DNA of 64,000 nucleotides from Ochrobactrum sp. CGA5 (GCF_006345815.1 NZ_VCIG01000042.1:420990-484989), one strand, 5' to 3'. Positions 18,654 to 28,300 are shown, numbered from the stretch's first letter. A program made the numbers and translations. The notes: generated from the letters alone by a model not told the origin.

Positions 18654-19289
18654 TCATCTTGAGCGAACGACGCTCAGCACATTGCGCACCACTTCCTCCT
18701 GAAGCGGGCGCTGCTTCTCGATGTTGAAATGGCCGATATCCTTCATGCCCGAGAAATCGCGATTGTCGAGGCTCCCCTTGAAGCGCGGGCCAGCGGTCAG
18801 CGGCAATCCCCAACCGTGCTGCTTGAAATAGAAATTCACGGCACGCCGGATATTGCCGGGCAGAGGGGCGGGTGCTGTGGCGGCAAAAGTAGCCATATAT
18901 GAAACCCGAATGCCCTTTTGTTCGAGAGCGGTTGCAATATCGATGACGGCGTTGGCACCGAGCGAATGGCCAATCAGAACCACGGGCGCGCGTGGGTTCT
19001 TCCGCTGGTCGGCCAGTATCTGGTTCAGCACGAAACGCCAGGCCTGGTGCCCCTCGACATGCGCATCGACACCATTGGCCTGCAGTTGCTTACCGATCTC
19101 ATCGATGCCGGTGGAGAAAATGTCCCCGAAACCGCGCAGGAGATAAACATCGGCCTGCGGCGACTTTCTGGACGGGCTTTTAGGTGCCGCCTGCGCCGCG
19201 CTGCCATAGAGTGCGAGTGCTGCTCCGGCAAACAGCAGGCCGCGACGGGTCACGGATTTCGAACGCAAACTGTTCAGCTTTGAATTCAT
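18654..19289 (-). CDS. exported alpha/beta hydrolase (thioesterase/lipase-like)
   Basis: A 211-residue protein with a twin-arginine-like signal (V-T-R-R-G-L-L-F-A-G-A-A-L-A-L, A-Q-A cleavage near 34). The mature part is a compact alpha/beta hydrolase with the nucleophile elbow G-H-S-L-G, whose Ser should act with a late His (D-I-G-H-F-N). It probably cleaves an ester or amide outside the cytoplasm; the substrate is unknown. It is transcribed alone, about 100 bases after the methyltransferase-like gene. Confidence 0.7.
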   Translation of the reverse strand: MNSKLNSLRSKSVTRRGLLFAGAALALYGSAAQAAPKSPSRKSPQADVYLLRGFGDIFSTGIDEIGKQLQANGVDAHVEGHQAWRFVLNQILADQRKNPRAPVVLIGHSLGANAVIDIATALEQKGIRVSYMATFAATAPAPLPGNIRRAVNFYFKQHGWGLPLTAGPRFKGSLDNRDFSGMKDIGHFNIEKQRPLQEEVVRNVLSVVRSR

Positions 19290-19391
19290 CGTCGATTACC
19301 TGTGGGAGCGCATGCTGGAACTATAAAGGAGCTTTCGGACACGATGCGTTGGAGCAGGTATCTAGAACGCTGATCCGTTTCAGCCAAATCA

Positions 19392-19979
19392 CTAGAACTT
19401 GATTCTCGGAATGATACGACCGGTTCGGCGCGCATATTCGTTATAGGATGCGCCGAATGCCGCCCGCATCATTGCCTCCTCGTGCCCGACCCGATAGAAA
19501 TAAAGAACCGCAACGCCGACAAGGCCTGCCAGCCCGGCAAACCAGTTCGGCAGCAAGCAGAATTGCGCAATCGCCCAAGCCCAGAACGACACATACATCG
19601 GATGGCGGACATATTTGTAAAGGCCGTCGGTTACAAGCTTGTGCTCGCGGCGGATTTCAAGCGAGACCGACCAGTTTTTGCCCAGCTGGCGATGGCTCGC
19701 ATAAAAAAGCCAGAGGAAAGCGATTTCGACAATCAGTCCGATCCAGGCCAGCCATGGCTGGAATGCATAGTTGGCAAACGCAGGGAAGCCCGTTGCGACA
19801 TAGACAATCGGGATCAGCGACAGACCGATGGTCGCCGCACCCAGCGCCAGCCTGTCGGTCAGCGTCCTTGCATCGTTGGCGACCTTGATCTTGCGTGCGC
19901 GGCGCTGGTGCGGGATGCGGATGACGACCCAGGCAACAAGCCCTATGCCCCAAACGATTGCGGCCAGTGTCGGTGTCAT
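19392..19979 (-). CDS. isoprenylcysteine carboxyl methyltransferase family membrane protein
   Basis: A 195-residue protein with about four transmembrane helices. The C-terminal half carries the ICMT/phospholipid-methyltransferase pattern: L-V-T-D-G-L-Y-K-Y-V-R-H-P-M-Y then a late R-x-x-H-E-E. In bacteria such proteins methylate small molecules or lipids rather than prenylated proteins. Its start overlaps the stop of the upstream hydrolase by 4 bases, so the two are co-translated. Confidence 0.8.
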   Translation of the reverse strand: MTPTLAAIVWGIGLVAWVVIRIPHQRRARKIKVANDARTLTDRLALGAATIGLSLIPIVYVATGFPAFANYAFQPWLAWIGLIVEIAFLWLFYASHRQLGKNWSVSLEIRREHKLVTDGLYKYVRHPMYVSFWAWAIAQFCLLPNWFAGLAGLVGVAVLYFYRVGHEEAMMRAAFGASYNEYARRTGRIIPRIKF

Positions 19980-21160
19980 TCGGCAGCACTTTCTTTCATT
20001 GGCAAAGCACCGATTATTCGGTCATCCGTTCGGTCTCTAAGCGAAGTTGGCCCACAGCAAATCTGGAAGAAATCATACCAATATGGCTTCGTATTTCCGA
20101 ATACATATTGATAGTGCACGCGAAAAAGATTCCGCTTCACACGCTTGTAGATTTCCGGTTGCAGCATGTCTTTTATGCGCACGGTCTTCGTGACAGGGAA
20201 GGCGCGTTGCGGTTCGCGTTTCAGGCCCATCTCGGCGACAGGATCGGTTTTGTAGAAATTGATCGCATCTGTCAGGCACTGGATCTCCACCCAGTCGATT
20301 TTGCCATCATCGGCCAGTCGTTGTACGCCTTCGCGAAAATGCTTGCCCGCAGGGTGATAGCCTGCCTTGAGCGCAGTCGATCCGAGGGTGAGCACGGTCA
20401 CTGTGGGTGCGCGGCCGCTGAACTCCGGGTCGATGGCAAGGCAGCGGGCCGCAACGTCCAGCATCAGCATGCCGCCGGTGCTGTGGCCGATCAGAATGAC
20501 TTCGTCATAATGTTTGGCGGCGATGCGCTCGACGATACGGGCTGCAAAGCGCTGCATCAGCGTTTCGGCGTCCTGTCGTCTTCCTCGAATGAAATTGAGT
20601 GAAAACGACCACAGATCCATCAGGTGGTTGGTTGACCATCGCTTGCCCAGAACGGCGAGCGCCACAAAAAAAGCCACCAGGCCGACGAGCCAGTTCGCGC
20701 TACCCAGCCATTGGGCAGTCCAGCGCGCTACCGCATAGCTCGCGGCGGCAAACAAGGCGAGCACGAGAAATGGATAGAGGAAATAGAATCCGAAACGCCA
20801 GGCTTTCGCAAAGAAGCGAAAGGCTGTGCCGGTTAGGACGAAATCGCCGAAGGCGACGAGATATTTGGCCAGCCTGACAGGAAGGGAACGATCGAAGTCC
20901 GCCAGCACTATTCTGTCCAGAACAAGAAAATTGAAGTCTGTTTCGGTACTCCATTTGGCATCGGCGGGGGCCGTCTTGATGGATACGGAGCCGATCTCGC
21001 TATCGGGCGAAACGCTGACGTCCGAAACCTCGGAACGAAGCCCCCAGAGCGCCTCGAACCTGTTGATTTCTCTATTCAATCGTCCAAAGAACGCCTCCGG
21101 CGTTTTCGGATCGTAGCCTCCAATGAAGAAGACAGCGCGTTGTCGAACCGGTTGCTTCAT
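19976..21160 (-). CDS. membrane-anchored alpha/beta hydrolase of unknown function
   Basis: A protein of 394 residues. The N-terminal A-V-F-F-I-G-G-Y-D-P starts a hydrolase fold, and two adjacent transmembrane helices follow at roughly 125-180 (F-Y-F-L-Y-P-F-L-V-L-A-L and W-L-V-G-L-V-A-F-F-V-A-L). Then comes the elbow G-H-S-T-G-G at about 238, with a soluble C-terminal part. I use the ATG at 21160; the frame runs 19 codons further up to a TTG. A lipase-like role at the membrane is an inference. It overlaps the ICMT-like gene in ATGA. Confidence 0.7.
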   Translation of the reverse strand: MKQPVRQRAVFFIGGYDPKTPEAFFGRLNREINRFEALWGLRSEVSDVSVSPDSEIGSVSIKTAPADAKWSTETDFNFLVLDRIVLADFDRSLPVRLAKYLVAFGDFVLTGTAFRFFAKAWRFGFYFLYPFLVLALFAAASYAVARWTAQWLGSANWLVGLVAFFVALAVLGKRWSTNHLMDLWSFSLNFIRGRRQDAETLMQRFAARIVERIAAKHYDEVILIGHSTGGMLMLDVAARCLAIDPEFSGRAPTVTVLTLGSTALKAGYHPAGKHFREGVQRLADDGKIDWVEIQCLTDAINFYKTDPVAEMGLKREPQRAFPVTKTVRIKDMLQPEIYKRVKRNLFRVHYQYVFGNTKPYWYDFFQICCGPTSLRDRTDDRIIGALPMKESAAE

Positions 21161-21241
21161 ACGCAAACCGTAGTTCGAGGTCTTCGGATTGTCGAGAACA
21201 TTGCCGGTCGTCCCCAAACAAATATGTTTGAATTCGCTCGC

Positions 21242-21892
21242 CTATCTCATATCGACCAGACCGCGCCTTATCGCTTCACGAGTTGCTTCGGCGCGAGAAG
21301 AAACGCTCAGTTTCTGATATATGGCCTTCACATAATCGCTGACCGTGTGTTCTGACAGTCCAAGTTTCCGGGCGATCTCGCCATTCCGGTGTCCCGCCCC
21401 GATCTCTTTCAGCACTTCGGTTTCGCGGCGTGAAAGATGGATGAACTCACCTTCCGGTTCCATGATGGCAGGATGGGCGGATATGGCTTTCACCCGCGCG
21501 ACGAGATTGAGCCTTGCGCGGATTGTGAGAATGAGAAGGTCGAAATCGATCGGTTTCGTGAGATAGTCGTCAGCACCTGCCTCCCTTCCTGTCAGCTCAT
21601 GGCTGCGATCGGCAAGGGCGGTGAGGAAGAGGAACGGCGTTCCGGCAAGGTCAGTACGGGAGCTGCGAATCTGTTCCAGAAATTGCAAGCCGTTGGTGCC
21701 GGGCATCAATATATCGCAGATGATGATGTCAGGTGTCGTCGTGTCCAGCACGCGCAATGCTTCGCTCGCATTGGCGGCACCGATGGCGTTGAAACCTGAA
21801 GTGCTCAATTCATCGATCAGTTCTTCCAGAATGTGTGTTTCGTCCTCAATACAGAGAACGGTCGGCATGTGCGGGATTTCAGGCAGGCGCAT
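21242..21892 (-). CDS. response regulator with LuxR-type DNA-binding domain
   Basis: A protein of 216 residues. The receiver domain is at about 9-130 with the phospho-acceptor D60 (I-I-C-D-I-L-M-P), the switch T in L-T-A-L and K in L-T-K-P-I. The C-terminal LuxR helix-turn-helix holds L-S-R-R-E-T-E-V-L and G-L-S-E-H-T-V-S-D-Y. The ATG at 21892 overlaps the end of the kinase gene and has AAGGTGG seven bases upstream; a second ATG at 21868 is possible. It is the output partner of the adjacent kinase; targets are unknown. Confidence 0.85.
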   Translation of the reverse strand: MRLPEIPHMPTVLCIEDETHILEELIDELSTSGFNAIGAANASEALRVLDTTTPDIIICDILMPGTNGLQFLEQIRSSRTDLAGTPFLFLTALADRSHELTGREAGADDYLTKPIDFDLLILTIRARLNLVARVKAISAHPAIMEPEGEFIHLSRRETEVLKEIGAGHRNGEIARKLGLSEHTVSDYVKAIYQKLSVSSRAEATREAIRRGLVDMR

Positions 21893-23270
21893 GCTGGGCC
21901 ACCTTTGGTAGAGTGAGAATGAACACCGTACCTTGTCCTTCAATTGAAGTGAAGACAAGCGTTCCGCCGTGCAACTCGGCCAAGGTGCGCGACAGGCTGA
22001 GGCCGAGGCCGGTACCCGCCATGTGCGATGCGTTGCTGGCACGGAAAAAGCGGGTGAAAATGCGCTCTGAATCCTCCGCCGGTATCCCGATGCCATAATC
22101 GCGAACGATGCAGCGGAATTCGTTGTCGTCTTCCTCGGTAGTCACTTCTATGGGCTTGTCGGCGGGAGAATATTTGGTGGCATTGCCAAGCAGGTTGACC
22201 AAAATCTGCTCGACCAGAATGCCGTCGCAATAACAGAAAACCTCGCTTTCCTGGATGTCTGTCACCAGTTCCAGTTCGGGATGCAGTTCCTGATGATAGG
22301 TGCAGGTGTTGCGGACCAGTTCTGAGAAATCGACCGGCTGCCGGTTGATCTGGAAGTCATTCTCATCAAGGCGTTCCGCATTGGCCGTGCTTTCCAGCAA
22401 CAGGATCAGGCGGCGGCTGGCATTACGCATGCGCTTGGCTTTGTCGATGATGATTTCGGGCGTGAATTCGTCGGCACGGCGGATGAAGCGCTGGGCAATG
22501 ATGTCGATGATCGATACAGGCGTGCGGAACTGGTGCGACACGGTGGTAATGAAGCTTTTGTAAAGCTCCTTGGCCTTGCGCTCGCTCTCCAGCGCCTCGC
22601 GCAGGGCGGCGGTACGGTCGGCGACAGTGTGTTCCAGTTGTTGCTTGTACTCCTGCAACGCCTTATGGGCGCGCTCGGCCTTGCGAATGTTGGAAACCAC
22701 CTGCCAGGACAGGATGGCACCGGTGGCCATGATGCCCAGCACCGCGAACATGATCAGATAAATCGACTGCAATTGTTGGTCGCGTTGCGCGCCGCCGTGG
22801 TCTTGCTCCACGATTGTTGCATCATCGGCGACCTTGGTCAGTTCCTCGCGCATGGGAACCAGCGCTTGATAAATTGCGGCGGGGTCGAATTGTTCGGGCT
22901 TGGCTTCGATCATCGCCTCGATCTGGGGAAGCCGGTCTGCGTTTCGCTGGATCGTTTCGGCAGCGCCCGGAATGTTGGCAAAATATTTCTTCTGCGGACC
23001 ATCGGCCAGAAGTGTGAACCGGCTGTAAAGAACGTCAAGGCGGAGCGAGAGATCTGCTCTGCTCGTGCTGCCGACTGGCAGAGTCAGCGCCGTTTCGGCC
23101 AGACGCCCGGCGTCGCGTTCGGTCTTGGTGATGGCCCAGACCATGTTCTCGCCGGTATAGGTTGCAAGTGATTTCTGGATTTCCAGAAGCTGGCTGAACG
23201 CATAAGCGAGCAGGGCTGCAAAACCCGCCATGACCAGGCCGGAGAGAATATAGCCCCGCTTTAGTTTCAT
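21879..23270 (-). CDS. membrane sensor histidine kinase
   Basis: A protein of about 463 residues. An N-terminal transmembrane helix (roughly 7-27), a periplasmic sensor region of about 150 residues and a second helix (I-M-F-A-V-L-G-I-M-A-T-G-A) come first. A coiled coil, the HisKA box V-S-H-Q-F-R-T-P and the ATPase boxes N-A-T-K-Y-S-P, D-Y-G-I-G-I-P and G-T-G-L-G-L-S-L-S follow. The ATG at 23270 overlaps the stop of the upstream molybdopterin-fold gene (ATGA) with GAGGTG close before it; the frame also allows an ATG nine codons earlier. The ligand is unknown. The tight coupling suggests that the upstream exported protein feeds the signal. Confidence 0.85.
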   Translation of the reverse strand: MKLKRGYILSGLVMAGFAALLAYAFSQLLEIQKSLATYTGENMVWAITKTERDAGRLAETALTLPVGSTSRADLSLRLDVLYSRFTLLADGPQKKYFANIPGAAETIQRNADRLPQIEAMIEAKPEQFDPAAIYQALVPMREELTKVADDATIVEQDHGGAQRDQQLQSIYLIMFAVLGIMATGAILSWQVVSNIRKAERAHKALQEYKQQLEHTVADRTAALREALESERKAKELYKSFITTVSHQFRTPVSIIDIIAQRFIRRADEFTPEIIIDKAKRMRNASRRLILLLESTANAERLDENDFQINRQPVDFSELVRNTCTYHQELHPELELVTDIQESEVFCYCDGILVEQILVNLLGNATKYSPADKPIEVTTEEDDNEFRCIVRDYGIGIPAEDSERIFTRFFRASNASHMAGTGLGLSLSRTLAELHGGTLVFTSIEGQGTVFILTLPKVAQHAPA

Positions 23271-23812
23271 TTCACCTCGATCTGCTTCAACTGCCATGCC
23301 CAGCGGTGATCATAGCGCGAATCGTTCAGTTCCTGATGCTGGTCACGGGGATAAACGAGCCAGTATGGTCCCTTGTCGCGCAGGCTTAGCTCGCGCCCGT
23401 TCATCCTGCGCGCGACAAGGACATTGTACTTGTACGCATCCTCCAGTGGAATTCTGATGCTGTAATCGTTGAGCGCAAGTACGGTGATCGAACGGCTGGT
23501 TGCATCTCGCCCGTCAACCCCCACCGCCGCTAAAACGTCGCGCAGCAATACGCCTTCGAAACTCTGGGGGCCTTCGGTCCATGCAGTCTTGGTCTGCAAC
23601 TTATTCTGTGGCAGGTTCGCGAACTCATCGGTGCTTAGTACACGTGTTGTTCCATTAGGAGCAATAATGGTCAGCGTGTTCTTCAATGCGGCGTGCGACT
23701 CAGCATTGGCCGCGCCGGTGAAGTGGGTGATTTGGCAGACGGCGAAAAACGCGATCAGTGCCGGGAGCGCCAGAAGACGCCGGAAAGCGAACATCCAGGT
23801 TGCGCATGACAC
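23267..23812 (-). CDS. exported molybdopterin-oxidoreductase-fold protein without cofactor cysteine
   Basis: About 181 residues with an N-terminal signal peptide (F-R-R-L-L-A-L-P-A-L-I-A-F-F-A-V) and a small domain like the sulfite-oxidase molybdopterin-binding fold (F-E-G-V-L-L-R-D-V-L, L-A-L-N-D-Y-S-I-R-I-P, G-P-Y-W-L-V-Y-P). The mature part contains no cysteine, so the usual Mo-ligating Cys is absent and catalysis is unlikely. I choose a GTG at 23812 because GGAG lies nine bases upstream; ATG at 23794 is the alternative. Its stop overlaps the kinase start, so a sensory role with that kinase is plausible. Confidence 0.65.
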   Translation of the reverse strand: MSCATWMFAFRRLLALPALIAFFAVCQITHFTGAANAESHAALKNTLTIIAPNGTTRVLSTDEFANLPQNKLQTKTAWTEGPQSFEGVLLRDVLAAVGVDGRDATSRSITVLALNDYSIRIPLEDAYKYNVLVARRMNGRELSLRDKGPYWLVYPRDQHQELNDSRYDHRWAWQLKQIEVK

Positions 23813-24158
23813 GTGAGGTATCTCCAGAAATGAAACATTGCGATTGTAACGGAGCTTAAACGTGAGGATTCGTGCAATTTCAAGGTTCTCTTGAGCTTGC
23901 AGCGTGAAATCTCCCTTCAAAAGCACCAGCTTCCATCCACAGCCAAAAAATTTTTGGTTCAATTCCAAATAAATATCAAACAGATTCACGCGATATTTCA
24001 ATCTGTACCGGCATTTGCGGGCCGTTTCTGAAACAGATGGCAGGTTATTCTTTATGGACTATCCCCCCGAATGGGGGAATTGTGTTTCGCTACTGGAGCG
24101 TTCACTAAATGATCGCCGGCCTGTTGGGGCTTAGGAGGCTGGCGCAAAAATGGGCGGG

Positions 24159-24200
24159 GGCTGCTTATCGACCGCGGGGAGTCGGGGTCGATAAGCAGCC
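24159..24200. repeat. 15-bp perfect inverted repeat
   Basis: GGCTGCTTATCGACC at 24159-24173 pairs perfectly with 24186-24200 around a 12-base loop. No U-tract follows on the plus strand, so it is not a simple terminator. It could be an RNA structural element or an operator. Confidence 0.75.
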
Positions 24201-24385
24201 AACCAGTCTGGATGGCGCAGAAGCGGCGATAACGGTTACTCTCGAAATGAAGCATTTCGAGCTACGAACAAAAACCGATCCCGATTCATTGATCGCTGCC
24301 GGACAAGAATGGCCGACTGGCATCTGGTCGAGCCTTGTGAACCTGCCGTTCGGGTTCCTCGATCAGAGCGAGCTTGCACCTCTTT

Positions 24386-24418
24386 CGCGTCCTTCACCTG
24401 GAGGGCGCGCTTTTTTTT
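24386..24418 (+). terminator. intrinsic terminator of an unassigned plus-strand transcript
   Basis: A 10-bp stem (24386-24395 with 24400-24409, two G-U pairs) with loop ACCT is followed by C and eight T. It is oriented for plus-strand transcription, although no plus-strand gene is visible upstream within 600 bases. Confidence 0.82.
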
Positions 24419-24489
24419 GCCTCTATTGTGATTTCAAAAAATGACGACCGGCGTCTCAGCGCGGTCGTCACGAAATGAAGAGATGATAG

Positions 24490-24642
24490 TTATTTTTGTT
24501 CCGGGGCCGTTGTCTGAATGCTTGCAGTCGTTTGAGGTTTCTCCATCTTGGTGGAGGATTGAGCACTATGATAGGTGCAGTCTGCCATCGCAGCCGTAAC
24601 CGACAGAGCGAGGACAGCAGTAGTCACGAATACGACTTTCAT
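24490..24642 (-). CDS. small secreted protein (50 residues)
   Basis: A clear signal peptide (K-V-V-F-V-T-T-A-V-L-A-L-S-V-T-A-A-M-A, cleavage after residue 20) precedes a 30-residue polar, Thr/Gln-rich mature peptide beginning D-C-T-Y-H. GGGAG lies eight bases upstream of the ATG. It is too short for many gene callers. No family recognised; it is a periplasmic or exported peptide. Confidence 0.7.
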   Translation of the reverse strand: MKVVFVTTAVLALSVTAAMADCTYHSAQSSTKMEKPQTTASIQTTAPEQK

Positions 24643-24818
24643 GTCTGTCTCCCTTCAGTTTGGATGTAGCATTGCAACGGCAAGTTTAGCAGAGCCGGAG
24701 CGACCTGTCGCATCACATCGTTTCCAAAGAGCCCTTCGTCGTACTTTTGCCGTAATTGCGCCGGGCGCTTGCCGCAATTCCCCATGGGAAATTGCACCGG
24801 GTTCGTTCGGGAAAACGC

Positions 24819-24843
24819 ATTTGGCGCGAAAATCGCGCCAAAT
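24819..24843 (-). terminator. hairpin downstream of the lipoprotein gene
   Basis: An 11-bp perfect stem ATTTGGCGCGA / TCGCGCCAAAT with loop AAA lies 32 bases beyond the lipoprotein stop, followed on the minus strand by GCGTTTTCC. The rest of the 24643-24875 gap shows nothing else. Confidence 0.55.
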
Positions 24844-24875
24844 CATGGTTACGCCTTAATGTGAATCTGGGGGAT

Positions 24876-25253
24876 TCAGGAGGCGCAGCGGCTCACCACA
24901 GCGCGCTTGCCGCCCATCGACAGGAACGAGATATGAAGCGACTGGCCGACGGGTGAGATGGTAATGTTCTCGTTAGACTGCTGGCCATTGGCGGTGCAGG
25001 ACATCGAAACGGTAAACGTCCCTTCGTAATTGTTCATTCGCGTTATGGAACATTGGCTGTCGCGACTGTCGAAACGCTCGCCGGAAATGGAGAACCGCTG
25101 CCCATCCGAGCTGCACCAGTTACCGGTGATGGGTGTCGGGTCGACCGACGGCTTTACAGGAGTGGCACTTGCCGTTGGGCGGGGTGTCGTTTCGGAACAT
25201 GCCGTCAACGCAGTGACCGCAAGGGCGAGGGCAAGCAAACCGGGCTTGAGCAA
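24876..25253 (-). CDS. lipoprotein of unknown function
   Basis: About 125 residues with a lipoprotein signal (L-L-A-L-A-L-A-V-T-A-L-T-A-C, lipobox L-T-A-C), a Pro/Thr-rich linker and a small domain with three cysteines (G-N-W-C, S-Q-C-S and S-M-S-C) plus a Cys near the end. I start it at TTG 25253, because AGGAG lies seven bases upstream and it gives a normal lipoprotein signal; the open frame itself extends 24 codons further without a ribosome-binding site. No family recognised. Confidence 0.65.
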   Translation of the reverse strand: MLKPGLLALALAVTALTACSETTPRPTASATPVKPSVDPTPITGNWCSSDGQRFSISGERFDSRDSQCSITRMNNYEGTFTVSMSCTANGQQSNENITISPVGQSLHISFLSMGGKRAVVSRCAS

Positions 25254-25395
25254 CAATCTTCTCCTTCGTGAAACAGGCAAGCCCCCTGTTAAAGAAGAGA
25301 TTCGGGCGATATCGCGGCCACCCAAGAACAGTCCCCAATGAAAGAAGGCCGGATTGCTCCGGCCTTGCTATATGAACCTGGGCACGACGGCGGGG

Positions 25396-28300
25396 TTATT
25401 CCCCCGGCGCCAGATGCGGGGCTTCGATCTTTGCGCCTGCGTGTTTCAGCGGGCGCTCGCCGGAGAGCTTGCGGATCAGCACATAGAACACCGGCGTCAT
25501 GAAGATGCCGAACGCCGTAACGCCAATCATGCCAGCAAAGACCGCAATGCCCATGGCCGAGCGCATTTCCGCCCCGGCTCCGGTCGATGTCACCAGAGGC
25601 ACCACGCCCATGATGAAGGCCATCGAAGTCATCAGGATAGGACGCAGACGCAACCGGCTTGCCTCGACCGCCGCCTGCACGACGCTTCGACCGGACAGCT
25701 CAAGCTCGCGGGCGAATTCCACGATCAGGATCGCGTTCTTCGCCGATAGCCCCACAAGAACGATCAGGCCGATCTGGGTGAAGACATTGTTATCGCCTCC
25801 GGTCAGCCAGACGCCGGTGAGCGCTGCCATGATCCCCATTGGTACGATCATGATGATCGACAGCGGCAGGGCCAGGCTTTCATATTGCGCAGCCAGCACC
25901 AGATAGACCAGCAGCAGCGCCAGCGGGAAGACGAGGAACCCTGAGCTGCCAGCCAGAATCTGCTGGTAGGTCAAATCCGTCCACTCGAAAGCGATGCCCG
26001 GAGGCAGGGTTTCTTCGGCAATCCGTTCAATGGCAGCCTGTGCCTGACCCGACGAAAATCCGGGAGCCGGATTGCCGTTGATATCGGCGGACAGGAAACC
26101 GTTGTAACGGATGGCGCGTTCCGCACCCACTGTCTGCTCGACCTTCAGAAGCGCCGACAGCGGAATCATCTCGCCTGACTGCGAGCGAACCTTCAGCTTG
26201 CCGATGTCCTCGGCATGGCTACGATAGTTCGCATCGGCTTGAATACGCACGCTGTAGGTACGCCCGAAGGCGTTGAAGTCGTTGACATAGAGCGAACCCA
26301 GATAGATTTGGAGGGTTTCAAACACATCGGTCACCGCCACGCCAAGCTGACGCGCTTTCACGCGGTCAAGGTCCGCATAAAGCTGTGGCACATTGATCTG
26401 GTAGCTTGAATAGAGACCGGCCAGTTCCGGCGTCTGATAGGCCTTGGCGAGAAACGCCTTGGTTGCATCGTCCAGCGCCTTGAAGCCAAGCCCATTGCGG
26501 TCCTCAAGCTGGAGCTTAAAGCCGCCCGTCGTGCCGAGACCCTGAACGGGCGGCGGCGGGAACATGGCGATGAAAGCATCCTGGATGGCGCCGTATTGCT
26601 GGTTCAGTTCCATGGTGATCGCATTGGCCGACAGTTCCGGGGTCTTGCGCTCCTCGAATGGCTTCAGCGTCACGAAGACGATGCCGGAGTTCGACGAGTT
26701 GGTAAAACCGTTGATCGACAGGCCGGGAAAGGCAATGGCATTGGCCACGCCCGGATGCTTGAGGGCAATGTCACTCATGCGGCGGATCACGTCTTCGGAA
26801 CGATCGAGCGTTGCTGCATCCGGCAATTGCGCGAAGCCGATCAGATATTGCTTGTCCTGGGCCGGAACGAAACCGCCGGGCACCGCACGAAACAGAACGA
26901 AGGTGACGCCAAGCAACACGACATAGAGGCCCATGACCAGCGATTTGCGCGAAAGAATCCCGCCGACGCCGCGCCCATAGGCTTCCGAGCTTGCACCGAA
27001 AAAGCGGTTGAAGCCACGGAAAAACCAGCCGAACAGCTTGTCCATGATCCGTGTGAGCCGATCCTTCGGCGCATCGTGACCGCGCAGGAGCAGGGCTGCC
27101 AGAGCAGGCGAAAGTGTCAACGAGTTGAAGGCCGAAATCACCGTCGAGATTGCGATGGTAAGAGCAAACTGGCGGTAGAACTGGCCAGTCAGGCCGGTAA
27201 TGAAGGCAAGCGGTACGAAGACCGCAACCAGAACCAGCGCGATGGCGATGATCGGCCCGGACACTTCCTGCATCGCGCGATAGGTTGCTTCGACGGGCGA
27301 CAGTCCCTGTTCGATGTTGCGCTCGACATTTTCCACCACCACGATGGCATCATCGACGACAATGCCGATGGCAAGGACGAGGCCAAAGAGGCTGAGTGCA
27401 TTGATGGAGAAGCCGAACACATACATGACCGCGAATGTGCCGACGATGGAAACCGGAACGGCAACCAGAGGAATGATAGAGGCGCGCCATGTCTGCAGGA
27501 ACAGGATGACGACGATCACCACCAGAACGATGGCTTCGAGCAGTGTATGAATGACCGACTCGATAGAAGCCTTCACGAACTGGGTCGTGTCATAGACGAT
27601 GTCGAAATCAACGCCTTCCGGCATGGTCTTCTTTAGATCTGCCATGGCGGCATGGACGTTTTCGGAGATTTCGAGCGCATTGGAGCCGGGGGCCTGAAAC
27701 ACGCCCATGCCCACCGCCGACTTGTTATCGAGCAACGAGCGCAGGGAATAATCAGCGGCGCCCATTTCGATACGCGCAACGTCCCCCAGTCGGGTGATTT
27801 CACCTTCGCTGCCAGACTTCACGACGATATCGGCGAATTCTTCAGGCGACCGAAGGCGGCCCTGCGCATTGACTGAAAGCTGAAGGTCGAGCCCCGAAAC
27901 CGACGGTGATGCGCCGATGACACCGGCTGCCGCCTGAACATTCTGCTGGCGAATTGCATTGGCGATGTCGCTTGCAGAAAGCCCGCGTTCGGCTGCTTTC
28001 TGCGGGTCGATCCAGACACGCATCGAATAATCACCACCGCCGAATATCTGAACCTGACCGACACCCGGAACACGGGCAATGCGATCCTTGACATTCAGAA
28101 CGGCATAGTTGCGCAGATAGTTCACGTCATATCGCCCGTCCGGCGAGATAAGGTGAACGACCAGCGTCAGGTCGGGCGAGCTTTTGGCAGTTGTAACACC
28201 AAGCGTGCGCACTTCTTCCGGCAGGCGCGGTTCGGCCTGTGAAATGCGGTTCTGCACCAGTTGCTGGGCCTGATCGGGATCGGTACCCAGCGCGAAAGTG

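Larger units (their letters stand above)
24150..24418 (+). ncRNA. candidate small RNA or structured leader ending at a strong terminator
   Basis: This stretch of the 677-base gap 23813-24489 holds three strong hairpins in order: 24159-24200 (15-bp perfect stem), 24241-24261 (9-bp perfect stem) and a terminator at 24386-24418. No plus-strand gene lies upstream, and the only long plus-strand frame runs through the terminator, so the transcript is likely non-coding. The 5' end is a guess, since no clear promoter was found. A 14-codon frame (24150-24194) preceded by AGGAGG ends inside the first hairpin and could be a leader peptide. Confidence 0.4.

Noticed and set aside
24109..24444. 111-codon plus-strand frame
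   Set aside because: It runs through two perfect hairpins and a strong intrinsic terminator, lacks a good ribosome-binding site and has no domain.
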